This document shows, piece after piece, positions 26,076-34,815 of a stretch of 64,000 bases of DNA. Source of the stretch: Acrocarpospora catenulata (lineage in GTDB: Bacteria; Actinomycetota; Actinomycetes; Streptosporangiales; Streptosporangiaceae); NCBI RefSeq assembly GCF_018476525.1, contig NZ_JAHCST010000015.1, positions 139,963 to 203,962 on the forward strand. Direction: 5' to 3'. A program made the position numbers and the translations under genes. The notes beneath the pieces were generated by a model. The model did not search any database, had not been told where the DNA came from, and saw only the letters and a program-made list of their open reading frames with translations. Numbering within the stretch: position 1 is the stretch's first letter; each line of letters begins with the position of its first letter.

Positions 26076-26096
26076 TTCCCATCGAGAGGCACTCCT

Positions 26097-26990
26097 GTGA
26101 GCGAGATCAGACTGGACGGCCAGGTCGCCGTCGTCACCGGCGCCGGTCGCGGGCTCGGCCGCGCGCACGCGCTGCTGCTGGCCGCGCGCGGCGCGGCGGT
26201 CGTGGTGAACGACGTCGGCGCGGCCCTGGACGGGGCAGGCGCCGAGCTGAGCCCCGCCGAGCAGGTGGTCAAGGAGATCACCGAGGCGGGCGGCGCCGCG
26301 GTGGCCGACGCCACCGACATCAGCACGCCCGAGGGCGCCGAGCAGGTGGTCGCGCGGGCGCTGGACGGTTTCGGGCGCCTGGACATCCTGGTCAACAACG
26401 CCGGCATCCTGCGCGACCGCACCATGGCCAAGCTCACCAGGGACCAGGTGGACCCGGTGCTCGCGGTGCACCTGGGCGGGACGATCTGGATGACCAAGGC
26501 CGCCTGGCCGGTCTTCACCGAGCGCCGGTACGGGCGGATCGTCAACACCACCTCGGCCGCCGGCCTGTTCGGCAACTTCGGGCAGACCGCGTACGCGGCG
26601 GCCAAGGCGGCCATCGTGGGCGCCACCAAGACGCTGGCCCTGGAGGGCGCCCGGCACGGCATCGCGGTCAACGCGATCGAGCCGGGGGCGCGCACCCGGA
26701 TGACCGAGGACCTGCTGGGCGACCTGGCCGACCGGCTCGACCCTGAACTGGTCGCGCCGCTGGTGGTCTGGCTGGCCGCGCGGGAGTGCGAGGTCACCGG
26801 CGAGGTCTACAACGTGGGCGGCGGCCGGGTGGCGCGGGTGCTGGTCGCGCAGACCCCCGGCTACTTCTCCCGGTCGGTGTCGCCGGAGGAGATCCGCGAC
26901 AACTGGGCGCAGATCAACGACCTGTCCCAGGCGTCCGTCATCGCGACCTTCCAGCAGGAGCTTGAGCTGCTGGTCCGGCAGCTGTCCTGA
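26097..26990 (+). CDS. SDR dehydrogenase, MFE-2 hydroxyacyl-CoA type
   Basis: 297 aa. NAD-binding TGAGRGLGRAHALLLAARGA and VVNDVGAALDG are typical of the (3R)-hydroxyacyl-CoA dehydrogenase domain of multifunctional enzyme 2. NNAGILRDRTMAKL, catalytic NTTSAAGLFGNFGQTAYAAA with YAAAK, and the C-terminal extension ending QELELLVRQLS also fit. It would oxidise the hydroxyacyl-CoA formed by the MaoC hydratase. GTG 26097, 21 bp after livF. Confidence 0.9.
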   Translation: MSEIRLDGQVAVVTGAGRGLGRAHALLLAARGAAVVVNDVGAALDGAGAELSPAEQVVKEITEAGGAAVADATDISTPEGAEQVVARALDGFGRLDILVNNAGILRDRTMAKLTRDQVDPVLAVHLGGTIWMTKAAWPVFTERRYGRIVNTTSAAGLFGNFGQTAYAAAKAAIVGATKTLALEGARHGIAVNAIEPGARTRMTEDLLGDLADRLDPELVAPLVVWLAARECEVTGEVYNVGGGRVARVLVAQTPGYFSRSVSPEEIRDNWAQINDLSQASVIATFQQELELLVRQLS

Positions 26991-27031
26991 CGAGATGTGC
27001 CCGATTTGTGCCGTGCCCTGCCAGCAAAGTA

Positions 27032-27048
27032 AAGCAAGCGTTTGATAA
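27032..27048. promoter_or_regulatory. Palindromic operator, copy 3
   Basis: AAGCAAGCGTTTGATAA between the SDR and the LLM-oxidoreductase gene. It shares AAGCAAGYG and TTGAT with the two sites near livH. It suggests a second promoter inside the cluster under the same regulator. Confidence 0.6.
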
Positions 27049-27087
27049 ACTTTGGGCCTGACCCCTACTGACCCCGAGGGACAAAGC

Positions 27088-28347
27088 GTGAAGTTCACCT
27101 ATTTCCATCTGATGCCCTTTGACGGGCTTCCAGAGGACTTCGCCCAGAAGCACCGGAGCGTCTGGGTGGACATCGACCCCCGTCTCATGGACGTGCGGCG
27201 CATCCACCACCTCTACAACGACTACCTGGACGAACTGGAGCACGCCGCCCGCATGGGCTTCGACGCGATCGGCGTCAACGAGCACCACAGCAACGCCTAC
27301 GGCCTGATGTCGAGCCCGAACATGATGGCCGCCTCGCTGGCCCGGCGCACCGCCGACACCGACGCCAAGATCCTGGTCATGGGCGACGCGGTGCCGCTCT
27401 ACAACCCGCCCATCCGGATCGCCGAGGAACTGGCCATGCTCGACGTGATCAGCGGCGGGCGGCTGATCACCGGGTTCCCGCTCGGCAGCAGCCAGGACAC
27501 CAACTACGCCTACGGCATCAAGCCCGCCACCGTGCGCGAGCGCTACTACGAGGGCTTCGAGCTGATCCTCAAGGCGTGGCAGTCCCAGGAGGTGTTCAGC
27601 CACAACGGCCGCTACACCAAGCTGCGCTACGTCAACCCCTGGCCCAAGCCGCTCCAGCAGCCGCACCCGCCCATCTGGGTGCCCGGCAGCGGCTCCCTGG
27701 AGACCATGGACTTCGCCATCCGGCGCGACTTCCCGTTCTTCTTCCTCTCCTACTTCGGCACCGAGTTCTCCGGCTCGATGCTCCGCCGCTTCTGGGAGCG
27801 CGCCGAGGCCGCCGGGGTGGACGACAACCCGTACCGGGTGGGCATGTTCCAGCCGATCCTGGTCGCCGACACCGACGAGGAGGCCGAGCGCCTCTACGCC
27901 GACCACGTGAAGTACTTCTACCGCCGGTGCACCCACACCTACCCCGGCTTCGCCGAGGCCCCCGGCTACAAGAGCGTGGAGTCGCTGCGCGCGGTGCTGC
28001 CGCCGCCCGGCGCGAAGACCACCCAGCGGCCGGACAGCTTCCGCGCGGCCAAGGACTACGAGTGGGCGGACTTCGTGAACCTCGGCATCATCATCGCCGG
28101 CAGCCCCAGCACCGTACGGGAGAAGCTGGAGCATTTGGCGAGCACCATGCGCATCGGCAACTGGATCGCCCTCATGCACATCGGCGACATGCCGCGCGAG
28201 AAGGCGATGAACAACATCGAGCTGTTCACCACCAAGGTCAAGCCCGGCCTGTCGGAGGTCTTCAGCCAGTACGAGCACAACTGGTGGCCGAAACCGATCC
28301 CCGGCTTCGAACCGGCGTCCGTCGCTCCCGTGGCGGTGGCCCGATGA
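27088..28347 (+). CDS. LLM-class flavin-dependent oxidoreductase
   Basis: 419-aa bacterial-luciferase-like TIM-barrel protein (FMN or F420). GTG 27088 with GAGGG upstream; a TTG 36 bp earlier is in frame but falls beside the operator. Signature text: GFDAIGVNEHHSNAYGLM, ITGFPLGSSQDTNYAYGI, YTKLRYVNPWPKPLQQPHPP and IWVPGSGS. This branch includes flavin-dependent monooxygenases acting on cyclic ketones, terpenes and similar compounds, so it may open or oxygenate the ring of the growth substrate. It overlaps the next start as ATGA. Confidence 0.9.
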   Translation: MKFTYFHLMPFDGLPEDFAQKHRSVWVDIDPRLMDVRRIHHLYNDYLDELEHAARMGFDAIGVNEHHSNAYGLMSSPNMMAASLARRTADTDAKILVMGDAVPLYNPPIRIAEELAMLDVISGGRLITGFPLGSSQDTNYAYGIKPATVRERYYEGFELILKAWQSQEVFSHNGRYTKLRYVNPWPKPLQQPHPPIWVPGSGSLETMDFAIRRDFPFFFLSYFGTEFSGSMLRRFWERAEAAGVDDNPYRVGMFQPILVADTDEEAERLYADHVKYFYRRCTHTYPGFAEAPGYKSVESLRAVLPPPGAKTTQRPDSFRAAKDYEWADFVNLGIIIAGSPSTVREKLEHLASTMRIGNWIALMHIGDMPREKAMNNIELFTTKVKPGLSEVFSQYEHNWWPKPIPGFEPASVAPVAVAR

Positions 28348-29129
28348 GGCACACCTTCGAGGGCCCGCACTCCGGCGACGTCACCGTCGTCGACGAACTC
28401 GGCACGTCCACCGGTCCCGTCCTGGTCTACCTGCACAGCGAGTGGGGCGCGTTCGAGGAACCCCCGCTGCCCGGCGAACTGCTCGACGGCAACCGGGTCC
28501 TGGTCGTGCACCTGCCCGGCTGGGGGGTCTCCACCTCCGTGCGGCCCGCCGCCGGCCTGCCTGACCTGGCGCTGGTCGTCTGGTGGGCGCTGGACCGGCT
28601 GGACGTGGGAGAGATCCGGCTGGTCGGCCACGGCATCGGGGCCACCCTCGCCGCCGAGATGGCCGCCGCCCAGCCCGGCCGGGTCGGTTCGCTGGCGCTG
28701 CTCGCCCCGTGGGGCATGTTCGACGAGGCCGACCCCGGCGCGGACATGTTCGCGCTGCTGCCCAGGGACCTCAACCCCCTGATCTACGCCGACCCGGACG
28801 GGCCGGTCGCCACCGCCCAGCAGCCCCGGCCCGCCGACGCGCACGAGACCGGTCTGGCCGTCATCCGCCGGGTGCAGATGCTCGGCACCGCCAGCAACTA
28901 CCTGTTCCCCATCCCGGACACCGGGATCGCCGAGCGGCTCTACCGGCTCGCCGAGGTGCCGGTGCTGCTGGTCTGGGGAGCTCGGGACGGCGTCGTACCG
29001 CCTTCGCTGGCCGCGCTCTGGACCGGCTACCTGCCGCACGCCCGCAGCGAGGTGGTCCAGGACGCCGCCCACATGGTCCCGTACGAGTCCGCCGACGCAC
29101 GCAAGCTCATCCTGGAATTCCTGGCATGA
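28344..29129 (+). CDS. Alpha/beta-hydrolase-fold protein lacking the nucleophile serine
   Basis: 261-aa alpha/beta hydrolase. The oxyanion-side strand VLVYLHSEWGAFEEP, the acid in LLVWGARDGVVPP and the base His in VQDAAHMVPYE are present. The nucleophile elbow reads VGHGIGATLA, with Gly at residue 97 (codon GGC 28632-28634) where GHSxG is expected. It may be a non-hydrolytic member of the fold (for example a lyase-like or binding role), or inactive. It sits between an LLM oxygenase and an acyl-CoA dehydrogenase and overlaps both, so it is presumably expressed with the pathway. Confidence 0.88.
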   Translation: MRHTFEGPHSGDVTVVDELGTSTGPVLVYLHSEWGAFEEPPLPGELLDGNRVLVVHLPGWGVSTSVRPAAGLPDLALVVWWALDRLDVGEIRLVGHGIGATLAAEMAAAQPGRVGSLALLAPWGMFDEADPGADMFALLPRDLNPLIYADPDGPVATAQQPRPADAHETGLAVIRRVQMLGTASNYLFPIPDTGIAERLYRLAEVPVLLVWGARDGVVPPSLAALWTGYLPHARSEVVQDAAHMVPYESADARKLILEFLA

Positions 29130-30298
29130 GAACGGCCTTCGACGACCCCGACCACGAGCTGATCGCCGAGGCGGTCCGCGACCGCTGCGCCGCCTTCCCC
29201 GACGAGTACTGGGCCTCCTGCGACGCCGAGCACCGGTTCCCGTGGGAGTTCTTCACCGCCATGGCGGAGGGCGGCTGGCTGGGCATCGCGCTGCCGGAGG
29301 AGTACGGCGGCGCGGGCCGGGGCGTCACCGAGGCGGCGATCGTGCTCCGCGAGGTCGCCGCCTCCGGCGCGGCCATGAACGGCTGCACCGCCCTGCACAT
29401 GAACCTGTTCGGGCTCCAGCCCGTGCTCAAGTACGGCAACGAGCGGCTCAGGAAGACCTTCCTGCCCCCGGCCGCCGAAGGAAGGCTGCACGTCGCCTTC
29501 GCGGTCACCGAACCGGACGCGGGCACCGACACCTCGCGCATCAAGACCGCCGCGGAACGGGACGGCGACAACTGGGTGATCTCCGGCCAGAAGATCTGGA
29601 CCAGCAAGGCCCTGGAGTCCGACGTCGCGCTCATCCTGGCCCGCACCGCCCCCGCGCCCGACCAGGACCGGCGCAGGTTCGACGGACTCAGCCTGTTCCT
29701 GATCGACCTCGACCCCGCGCACGTCGACATCCGGCCCATCCCCAAGGCCGGCCGGAACGCCGTGGCCAGCTGCGAGACCTTCTACGACCGGCTGCCGGCC
29801 GAGGGCTGGCGGCTGGTCGGCGAGGAGGGCAAGGGCTTCCGGCACATCCTGTCCGGCCTCAACCCCGAGCGCATCCTGATCGCCGCCGAGGCGGTCGGCA
29901 TCGGGTACGCGGCGCTGCGCCGCGCCACCGAGTACGCCCGGGTGCGCGAGGTCTTCGACCGGCCCATCGGCGCCAACCAGGCCATCAGCCACCCGCTCGC
30001 CGACGCCTACGCCCGCCTTGCGGCCGCCTGGCAGATGACCATGGTGGCCGCCCGCCGCTACGACGCCGGGCTGTCCTGCGGGGCCGAGGCCAACATCGCC
30101 AAGTACCTGGCCGCCCAGGCCGGGTACGACGCCGCCGACCGCGCCGTGCAGACCCACGGCGGGCTCGGGTACGCCCACGAGTTCCACGTCGAGCGGTACT
30201 GGCGGGAGGCCCGGATCATGCGGCTGGCCCCGGTCAGCCAGGAGATGTCCCTCAACTTCATCGCGCAGCAGGTGCTCGACCTGCCGCGCGCGTACTGA
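29126..30298 (+). CDS. Acyl-CoA dehydrogenase
   Basis: 390 aa, full length. N-terminal helical domain with GWLGIALPEEYGGAGRG; FAD/acyl site FAVTEPDAGTDTSRI and KIWTSKA; C-terminal domain with QTHGGLGYAHEFHVERYWRE, holding the FAD-binding loop and family glutamate region, and RIMRLAPVSQEM at the end. It would introduce the 2,3-double bond into the acyl-CoA made by the operon's ligase. ATGA overlap with the hydrolase gene. Confidence 0.93.
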   Translation: MRTAFDDPDHELIAEAVRDRCAAFPDEYWASCDAEHRFPWEFFTAMAEGGWLGIALPEEYGGAGRGVTEAAIVLREVAASGAAMNGCTALHMNLFGLQPVLKYGNERLRKTFLPPAAEGRLHVAFAVTEPDAGTDTSRIKTAAERDGDNWVISGQKIWTSKALESDVALILARTAPAPDQDRRRFDGLSLFLIDLDPAHVDIRPIPKAGRNAVASCETFYDRLPAEGWRLVGEEGKGFRHILSGLNPERILIAAEAVGIGYAALRRATEYARVREVFDRPIGANQAISHPLADAYARLAAAWQMTMVAARRYDAGLSCGAEANIAKYLAAQAGYDAADRAVQTHGGLGYAHEFHVERYWREARIMRLAPVSQEMSLNFIAQQVLDLPRAY

Positions 30299-30310
30299 GA
30301 GGACCGCGTC

Positions 30311-31117
30311 ATGACTGGTGACGGCAGGCTGGCCGGACAGGTGGCGTACGTGCTGGGCGGCGGCAGCCACGGCCCCGCCCGGCCAGGGGAGGACCTTCCC
30401 ATGGGCAACGGCCGGGCCATCGCGCTCCGCCTGGCCGCCGAGGGCGCCACCGTCGTGGTCGGCGACATCGACCTCGGGCGGGCCCAGGCCACCGTGGACG
30501 GACTGGCCACCCCGGGCCTGGCGGTCGAGGTGGACGCCTCCGACGCCGTCTCCTGCCAGGCGGCCGTGGCGACCGCGCTGGAGGCGTATGGGCGGCTGGA
30601 CATCGTGGTCTGCAACGTCGGCATCTCCGGGCGGGAGCCGATCAAGGCGCAGAGCCTGCCGGAGTGGGAGTACTCCGAGGCGGTCAACGTGCGCTCGCAC
30701 TGGCTCACCGCGCAGGCCGCGCTCGGCCCCATGCTGGACCGCTCGCGCGGCGCGTTCGTCTTCGTCGGGTCCACCGCCGGGCTGCTGAGCAGCCGCCGCT
30801 CGCTGTCGTACGAGGCCACCAAGGCCGCGCAGCTGGCCGTCATGCGGCACATCGCGGTCAGGTACGCCGCGCGCGGCATCCGCGCCAACGCGGTCGTGCT
30901 CGGCGTCATCGACTCGGCGCTGGTCCGGCGCGAGTTCGGCACCGAGGCGGCGCCCGCCCGCGCGGCCGTGGTCCCGATGGGCCGCGAGGGCCGCCCCGAG
31001 GAGGCCGCCGCCGCCGTGGCCTTCCTGGCCTCCGACGACGCCGCCTACGTCACCGGCCAGAGCCTGATCGTCGACGGCGGCGTCAGCGCCTCCTGGCCCA
31101 GCCCTCAGAAGGGATGA
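30311..31117 (+). CDS. SDR-family oxidoreductase
   Basis: 268 aa. The cofactor loop has the longer form seen in a mycobacterial/actinomycete SDR subgroup, VLGGGSHGPARPGEDLPMGN followed by GRAIALRLA. Then VVGDIDLGRA, CNVGISG in the NNAG place, GSTAGLLSS with catalytic Ser, SYEATKAA (YxxxK), and YVTGQSLIVDGG at the end. A second dehydrogenase in the operon suggests two alcohol or hydroxyacyl oxidations. ATG 30311 with GAGAGG upstream. Confidence 0.88.
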   Translation: MTGDGRLAGQVAYVLGGGSHGPARPGEDLPMGNGRAIALRLAAEGATVVVGDIDLGRAQATVDGLATPGLAVEVDASDAVSCQAAVATALEAYGRLDIVVCNVGISGREPIKAQSLPEWEYSEAVNVRSHWLTAQAALGPMLDRSRGAFVFVGSTAGLLSSRRSLSYEATKAAQLAVMRHIAVRYAARGIRANAVVLGVIDSALVRREFGTEAAPARAAVVPMGREGRPEEAAAAVAFLASDDAAYVTGQSLIVDGGVSASWPSPQKG

Positions 31118-31121
31118 CCTT

Positions 31122-32297
31122 ATGCACAGTGACGTGGTGATCCGGGGCGTCGGCATGACCCCCTTCGGCAAGTTCCTCGGCTCCTCCATGAAGGACCTGG
31201 GGCGGCAGGCCGTCCTGACCGCTCTGGCCGACGCGGGGATGGAGGTCGCGGACGTCCAGGCGGTCTTCTTCGCCAACGCGCTCGCCGGCCTCATCACCGG
31301 CCAGGAGAGCATCCGGGGCGAGACCGTCACCTACCCGCTCGGGTTCGGCACCATCCCCGTGCACAACGTGGAGAACGCCTGCGCCTCCGGCGGCAACGCC
31401 CTGCACCTGGCCTGGCTGGCGGTCGCCTCCGGCCTGTACGACACCGTGCTCGCGCTGGGCGTGGAGAAGGCCAACCACGAGGACCGCGCCCGCACCTTCC
31501 GCGCGTTCGGCGCCGGCATGGACGTGGAGGACGGCTTCGCGGTCGGTGACGGCGCGGGGGAGAACCGCAGCCCGTTCGTGGACCGGCAGGCCCGGCTGGC
31601 GCGCACGCTCTTCGGCGAGCGCGGGGTCACCATGGACGGCCTGGCCCGGGTCACCTCGCGGTCGCTGGAGAACGCCCGGCTCAACCCGATGGCCCACCGC
31701 AGGTTCGGCGGGACTCCCGAGGAGGTGCTGAAGGCGCGGGTGGTGGTGGATCCGCTCACCGTGCTGATGAGCTCGCCGATCAGCGACGGCGCCGCGGCCG
31801 TGGTGGTGACCCGCCGGGGCTCAGCGGAGCGCGATGTCCGGATCCTGGCCTCCCGGCTGGCCACCCGCCCGCCCAAGGGCGTCGAGGATGGTCCGGGCGC
31901 CGCCAAGGCCGCGGGACTGGCGGCGTACGAGCAGGCGGGGCTCGGGCCCGGTGACGTCGACTTCGCCGAGGTGCACGACGCCTCGGTGGCGTACGAGCTG
32001 CTCACCTGGAGCGAGCTCGGGCTCTGCGCGCCGGGCCAGGAGCAGGACTGGGCCATGAACGGCGTCACCGAACGTTCGGGGGCGATGCCGGTGAACGTCG
32101 CGGGCGGCCTCGTCGGCAGGGGCCACGCACTCGGGGCCAGCGGCCTCGCCCAGATCCACGACATCACCCAGCAGATCCGCGGCGAGGCGGGCGACCTCCA
32201 GCTGGCTCGGGCCCGCGTCGGGCTCGCCCAGATCGGCGGCGGCGTCATCGACTGGGAGACCGCCGCCTCCACCGTGCACATCCTGGCCGGGAAGTGA
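31122..32297 (+). CDS. Thiolase-family acyl-CoA acyltransferase (SCP-x type)
   Basis: 391 aa, thiolase of the lipid-transfer/SCP-x branch. Nucleophile Cys in VENACASGGNAL (about residue 87), FAEVHDASVAYEL in place of the HDCFT region, and GRGHALGASGLAQIHD supplying the second His. The full C-terminal cysteine motif is atypical, as in other SCP-x thiolases, so thiolytic cleavage or aldol-type retro-chemistry are both possible. Start ATG 31122. Its stop overlaps the amidohydrolase start as GTGA. Confidence 0.9.
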   Translation: MHSDVVIRGVGMTPFGKFLGSSMKDLGRQAVLTALADAGMEVADVQAVFFANALAGLITGQESIRGETVTYPLGFGTIPVHNVENACASGGNALHLAWLAVASGLYDTVLALGVEKANHEDRARTFRAFGAGMDVEDGFAVGDGAGENRSPFVDRQARLARTLFGERGVTMDGLARVTSRSLENARLNPMAHRRFGGTPEEVLKARVVVDPLTVLMSSPISDGAAAVVVTRRGSAERDVRILASRLATRPPKGVEDGPGAAKAAGLAAYEQAGLGPGDVDFAEVHDASVAYELLTWSELGLCAPGQEQDWAMNGVTERSGAMPVNVAGGLVGRGHALGASGLAQIHDITQQIRGEAGDLQLARARVGLAQIGGGVIDWETAASTVHILAGK

Positions 32298-33262
32298 ACC
32301 CCATGGTGATCGACGCCCACATGCACGTCCTGGAGGCCACCTGGCTGCCGGAAGGGCTGCGCCAGGCGTGGGCACGGCAGGCCGCGGGGCGTACCCACCC
32401 GGAACGGGACCCGGCCGACATCCTCCCCAAGGTCGGGAAAGGGCAGAGCGATCCGGGGGCGTCGCTGACCGTCGCCGCCTTCGACCGCGCGGGCGTCGCC
32501 GCCGGGGTGATGCCCGTCGTGGACTGGACGATCGTTGGCCGCCCGACCGGCGAGCACCTGCCCATCCGCGACCTGCACGCTCGCTGCCAGTCCCTGGCCG
32601 ACACCCATCCCGGGCGGCTCTTCTTCTGCGCGGGCATCGACCCCCGGCACCCCGACGCGGCCGAGATCCTCGACCACGCGGCGCGGATGGGCAACTGCCG
32701 CGGCGTGAAGCTCTACCCGGCGGCGGGCTGGGACCTGGCCGATCCGGCACACTCCTGGCTGTTCGCGCGGCTGGTGGAACTGGACCTGCCCGTGGTCGTG
32801 CACACCTCCCCGCTGGGCGGCGACCCCCTCCAGACCGTACGCTCCCGGCCCGCCGAGGTGGCCGCCCTGCTGGCCCGCTACCCGACCCTCACCGTCGTCT
32901 TCGCCCACGCGGGCCTGGAGGCCTGGTGGGCCGAGGCGCTCGACGCGGCCACCGGCTGGCAGCGCGCCTACCTGGAACTGTCCCTCTGGCAGCGCTGCGC
33001 GCTGACCGACTACCCCGAGTTCCGCCGCCGGCTGGCCCGGATGCGCGCCCAGCTCGGAGCGCATCGGCTGATCTTCGGCTCCGACATCATCCGCGGCGAG
33101 AAGTCCGACCCCCGGGGCGAGGAGCTGGTGACCTGGATCGATAGGGTCACCAGCCTGGCGGAGCCGTTCGCCGGAGAGCCGCCCGTCCTGTCGGCGGAGG
33201 AGCTCGCACTGTTCCTGGCCGCCAACGCGGTCCGTGTCTTCAACCTCAAGGAGTACTCGTGA
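32294..33262 (+). CDS. Amidohydrolase-2 family metal-dependent hydrolase/decarboxylase
   Basis: 322-aa TIM-barrel protein of the ACMSD/amidohydrolase-2 group. Metal ligands are in the usual order: MVIDAHMHVLE (HxH at residues 9-11), VVVHTSPLGG (His about 172), FAHAGLEAWW (His about 204) and IFGSDIIRGE (Asp about 262). Relatives decarboxylate or hydrate ring carboxylates. GTG 32294 overlaps the thiolase stop, and the next gene overlaps in the same way. Confidence 0.87.
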   Translation: MNPMVIDAHMHVLEATWLPEGLRQAWARQAAGRTHPERDPADILPKVGKGQSDPGASLTVAAFDRAGVAAGVMPVVDWTIVGRPTGEHLPIRDLHARCQSLADTHPGRLFFCAGIDPRHPDAAEILDHAARMGNCRGVKLYPAAGWDLADPAHSWLFARLVELDLPVVVHTSPLGGDPLQTVRSRPAEVAALLARYPTLTVVFAHAGLEAWWAEALDAATGWQRAYLELSLWQRCALTDYPEFRRRLARMRAQLGAHRLIFGSDIIRGEKSDPRGEELVTWIDRVTSLAEPFAGEPPVLSAEELALFLAANAVRVFNLKEYS

Positions 33263-34815
33263 GTGACACGATGGGTGAGATCTTCGAGAAGGCCGGGCGG
33301 CGGTTCGGGCCGCGGGTCGCGGTCGAGTCGCAGGGCGAGAGCCGTACCTTCGCGGAGGTGGTGGCCGCCGGGCGGCGGCTGGCCCATGCGCTGCGGGCGC
33401 GCGGGCTCGCGCCGGGGACCCATGTCGCCGCGCTGCTGGAGAACCGGATCGAGGCCCTTGAGGTGTATGTCGGGCTGGCCATCGGCGGTTATCCCGTGGT
33501 GCACGTCAACGACCGGCTCACCGCCGACGAGATCGACTACGTGCTCACCGACTCCGGGGCCCAGGGGCTGGTGCACACCGACGGGGTCGCCGCCACGGTC
33601 GCGCGTACCCGGTCGGCGTCCGGGCTGACGGCGTGGCTGGCCATCGGCTCCGCCGTCCCCGACGGCGCGGAGTCCTACGCCGAGGCGCTGCGCGGTGCCT
33701 CCGACGCGCCGCTGCCGCTCACGGCGACGGCCGAGGACATCGCGATCATCGGCTACACCAGCGGGACCACCGGCTTCCCCAAGGGCGCGCTGGCCTCGCA
33801 CCGGGCCGTCGCCGGCTGCACGAAGCTGGTCCCGTACGCCTACCGCCTGCCGTTGCACGGGCACTGCGCCTTCCCGGGCGGCTGGTCCTTCGTGTCCGGG
33901 ATCTGGGGCGTGATATTTCCGCATTTCTACACCGGCGGCACGGTCTCCTTCATCCCCGGGGCCACCCCCGAGCAATGGGGCCGCCACATGGCCGAGCGTG
34001 GCTCGACGTTCACCCTCGGGCTCACCCCGCTCATCCCCGGCCTGCTGGAGGCGTTGCGCCTCTACCCCCAGGTGCTCGACACCCTCCTGTCCGTCCTGCA
34101 CTCGGGCGGGCCGCTCCCGCCTGAACTGGCGGGCAAGCTGGTGGACGTGATCGGCGACCGGCTCGTCGAGACCTGGGGCATGACCGAGGTGGTCGGCCCG
34201 ATCACCATCACCAACCGCTCCGACTGGACCGGCCGTACCCAGGCCTCCGACATCTTCGCCTCGGTCGGCCGCCCGCTGCCCACCGCCACCGTCCGCGTCG
34301 TGAACTCCGAACGTAAGCCCGTCCCCGCGGGCGAGGTCGGCGAACTCGTCATCGAGTGCGACACCATGTTCTCCGGGTACCAGGGGAAGCCGGACCGGAC
34401 CGCCGAAGTCCTCGTGAACGGCGAGTACTACACCGGCGACCTCGGCTACCAGGACGAGGCCGGCTACTTCTACGTCACCGGCCGCTCCAAGGAACTCATC
34501 ATCACCGGCGGGGCCAACGTCTACCCGGCGGAGGTCGAGCGCGTCCTGCTCACCATGGACGAGATCGCGGACGCCGCCGCCTTCGGCCTGCCCGACGAGC
34601 GCTGGGGCGAGACCGTCTCGGTCGCCGTCGTCGTCAAACCGGGGCACTCGCTCACCGAGGACCAGATCCTCGCGTACGTCCAGGAGCGGCTGGCCTCCTA
34701 CAAGAAGCCCCGCCGGATCTTCTTCGTCGACCAGCTGCCCCGCAACTCCAGCATGAAGGTGATGAAACACGTGCTCCGCGAGACGTTCCTGCACCCCGAG
34801 GGGAGCGCGCAGTGA
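33259..34815 (+). CDS. Acyl-CoA ligase (AMP-binding)
   Basis: 518 aa, ANL-family ligase that adenylates a carboxylate and transfers it to CoA. P-loop-like IIGYTSGTTGFPKGA (about residue 168), ETWGMTEVVGP (about 305), YTGDLGYQDEAGYFYVTGRS hinge with KELIITGGANVYPAEVE. Catalytic Lys lies in SSMKVMKHVLRE near the end, where the usual Gly before Lys is replaced by Met. It probably activates the pathway substrate or the acid released by the oxygenase. Start GTG 33259, GTGA overlap. Confidence 0.93.
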   Translation: MSDTMGEIFEKAGRRFGPRVAVESQGESRTFAEVVAAGRRLAHALRARGLAPGTHVAALLENRIEALEVYVGLAIGGYPVVHVNDRLTADEIDYVLTDSGAQGLVHTDGVAATVARTRSASGLTAWLAIGSAVPDGAESYAEALRGASDAPLPLTATAEDIAIIGYTSGTTGFPKGALASHRAVAGCTKLVPYAYRLPLHGHCAFPGGWSFVSGIWGVIFPHFYTGGTVSFIPGATPEQWGRHMAERGSTFTLGLTPLIPGLLEALRLYPQVLDTLLSVLHSGGPLPPELAGKLVDVIGDRLVETWGMTEVVGPITITNRSDWTGRTQASDIFASVGRPLPTATVRVVNSERKPVPAGEVGELVIECDTMFSGYQGKPDRTAEVLVNGEYYTGDLGYQDEAGYFYVTGRSKELIITGGANVYPAEVERVLLTMDEIADAAAFGLPDERWGETVSVAVVVKPGHSLTEDQILAYVQERLASYKKPRRIFFVDQLPRNSSMKVMKHVLRETFLHPEGSAQ

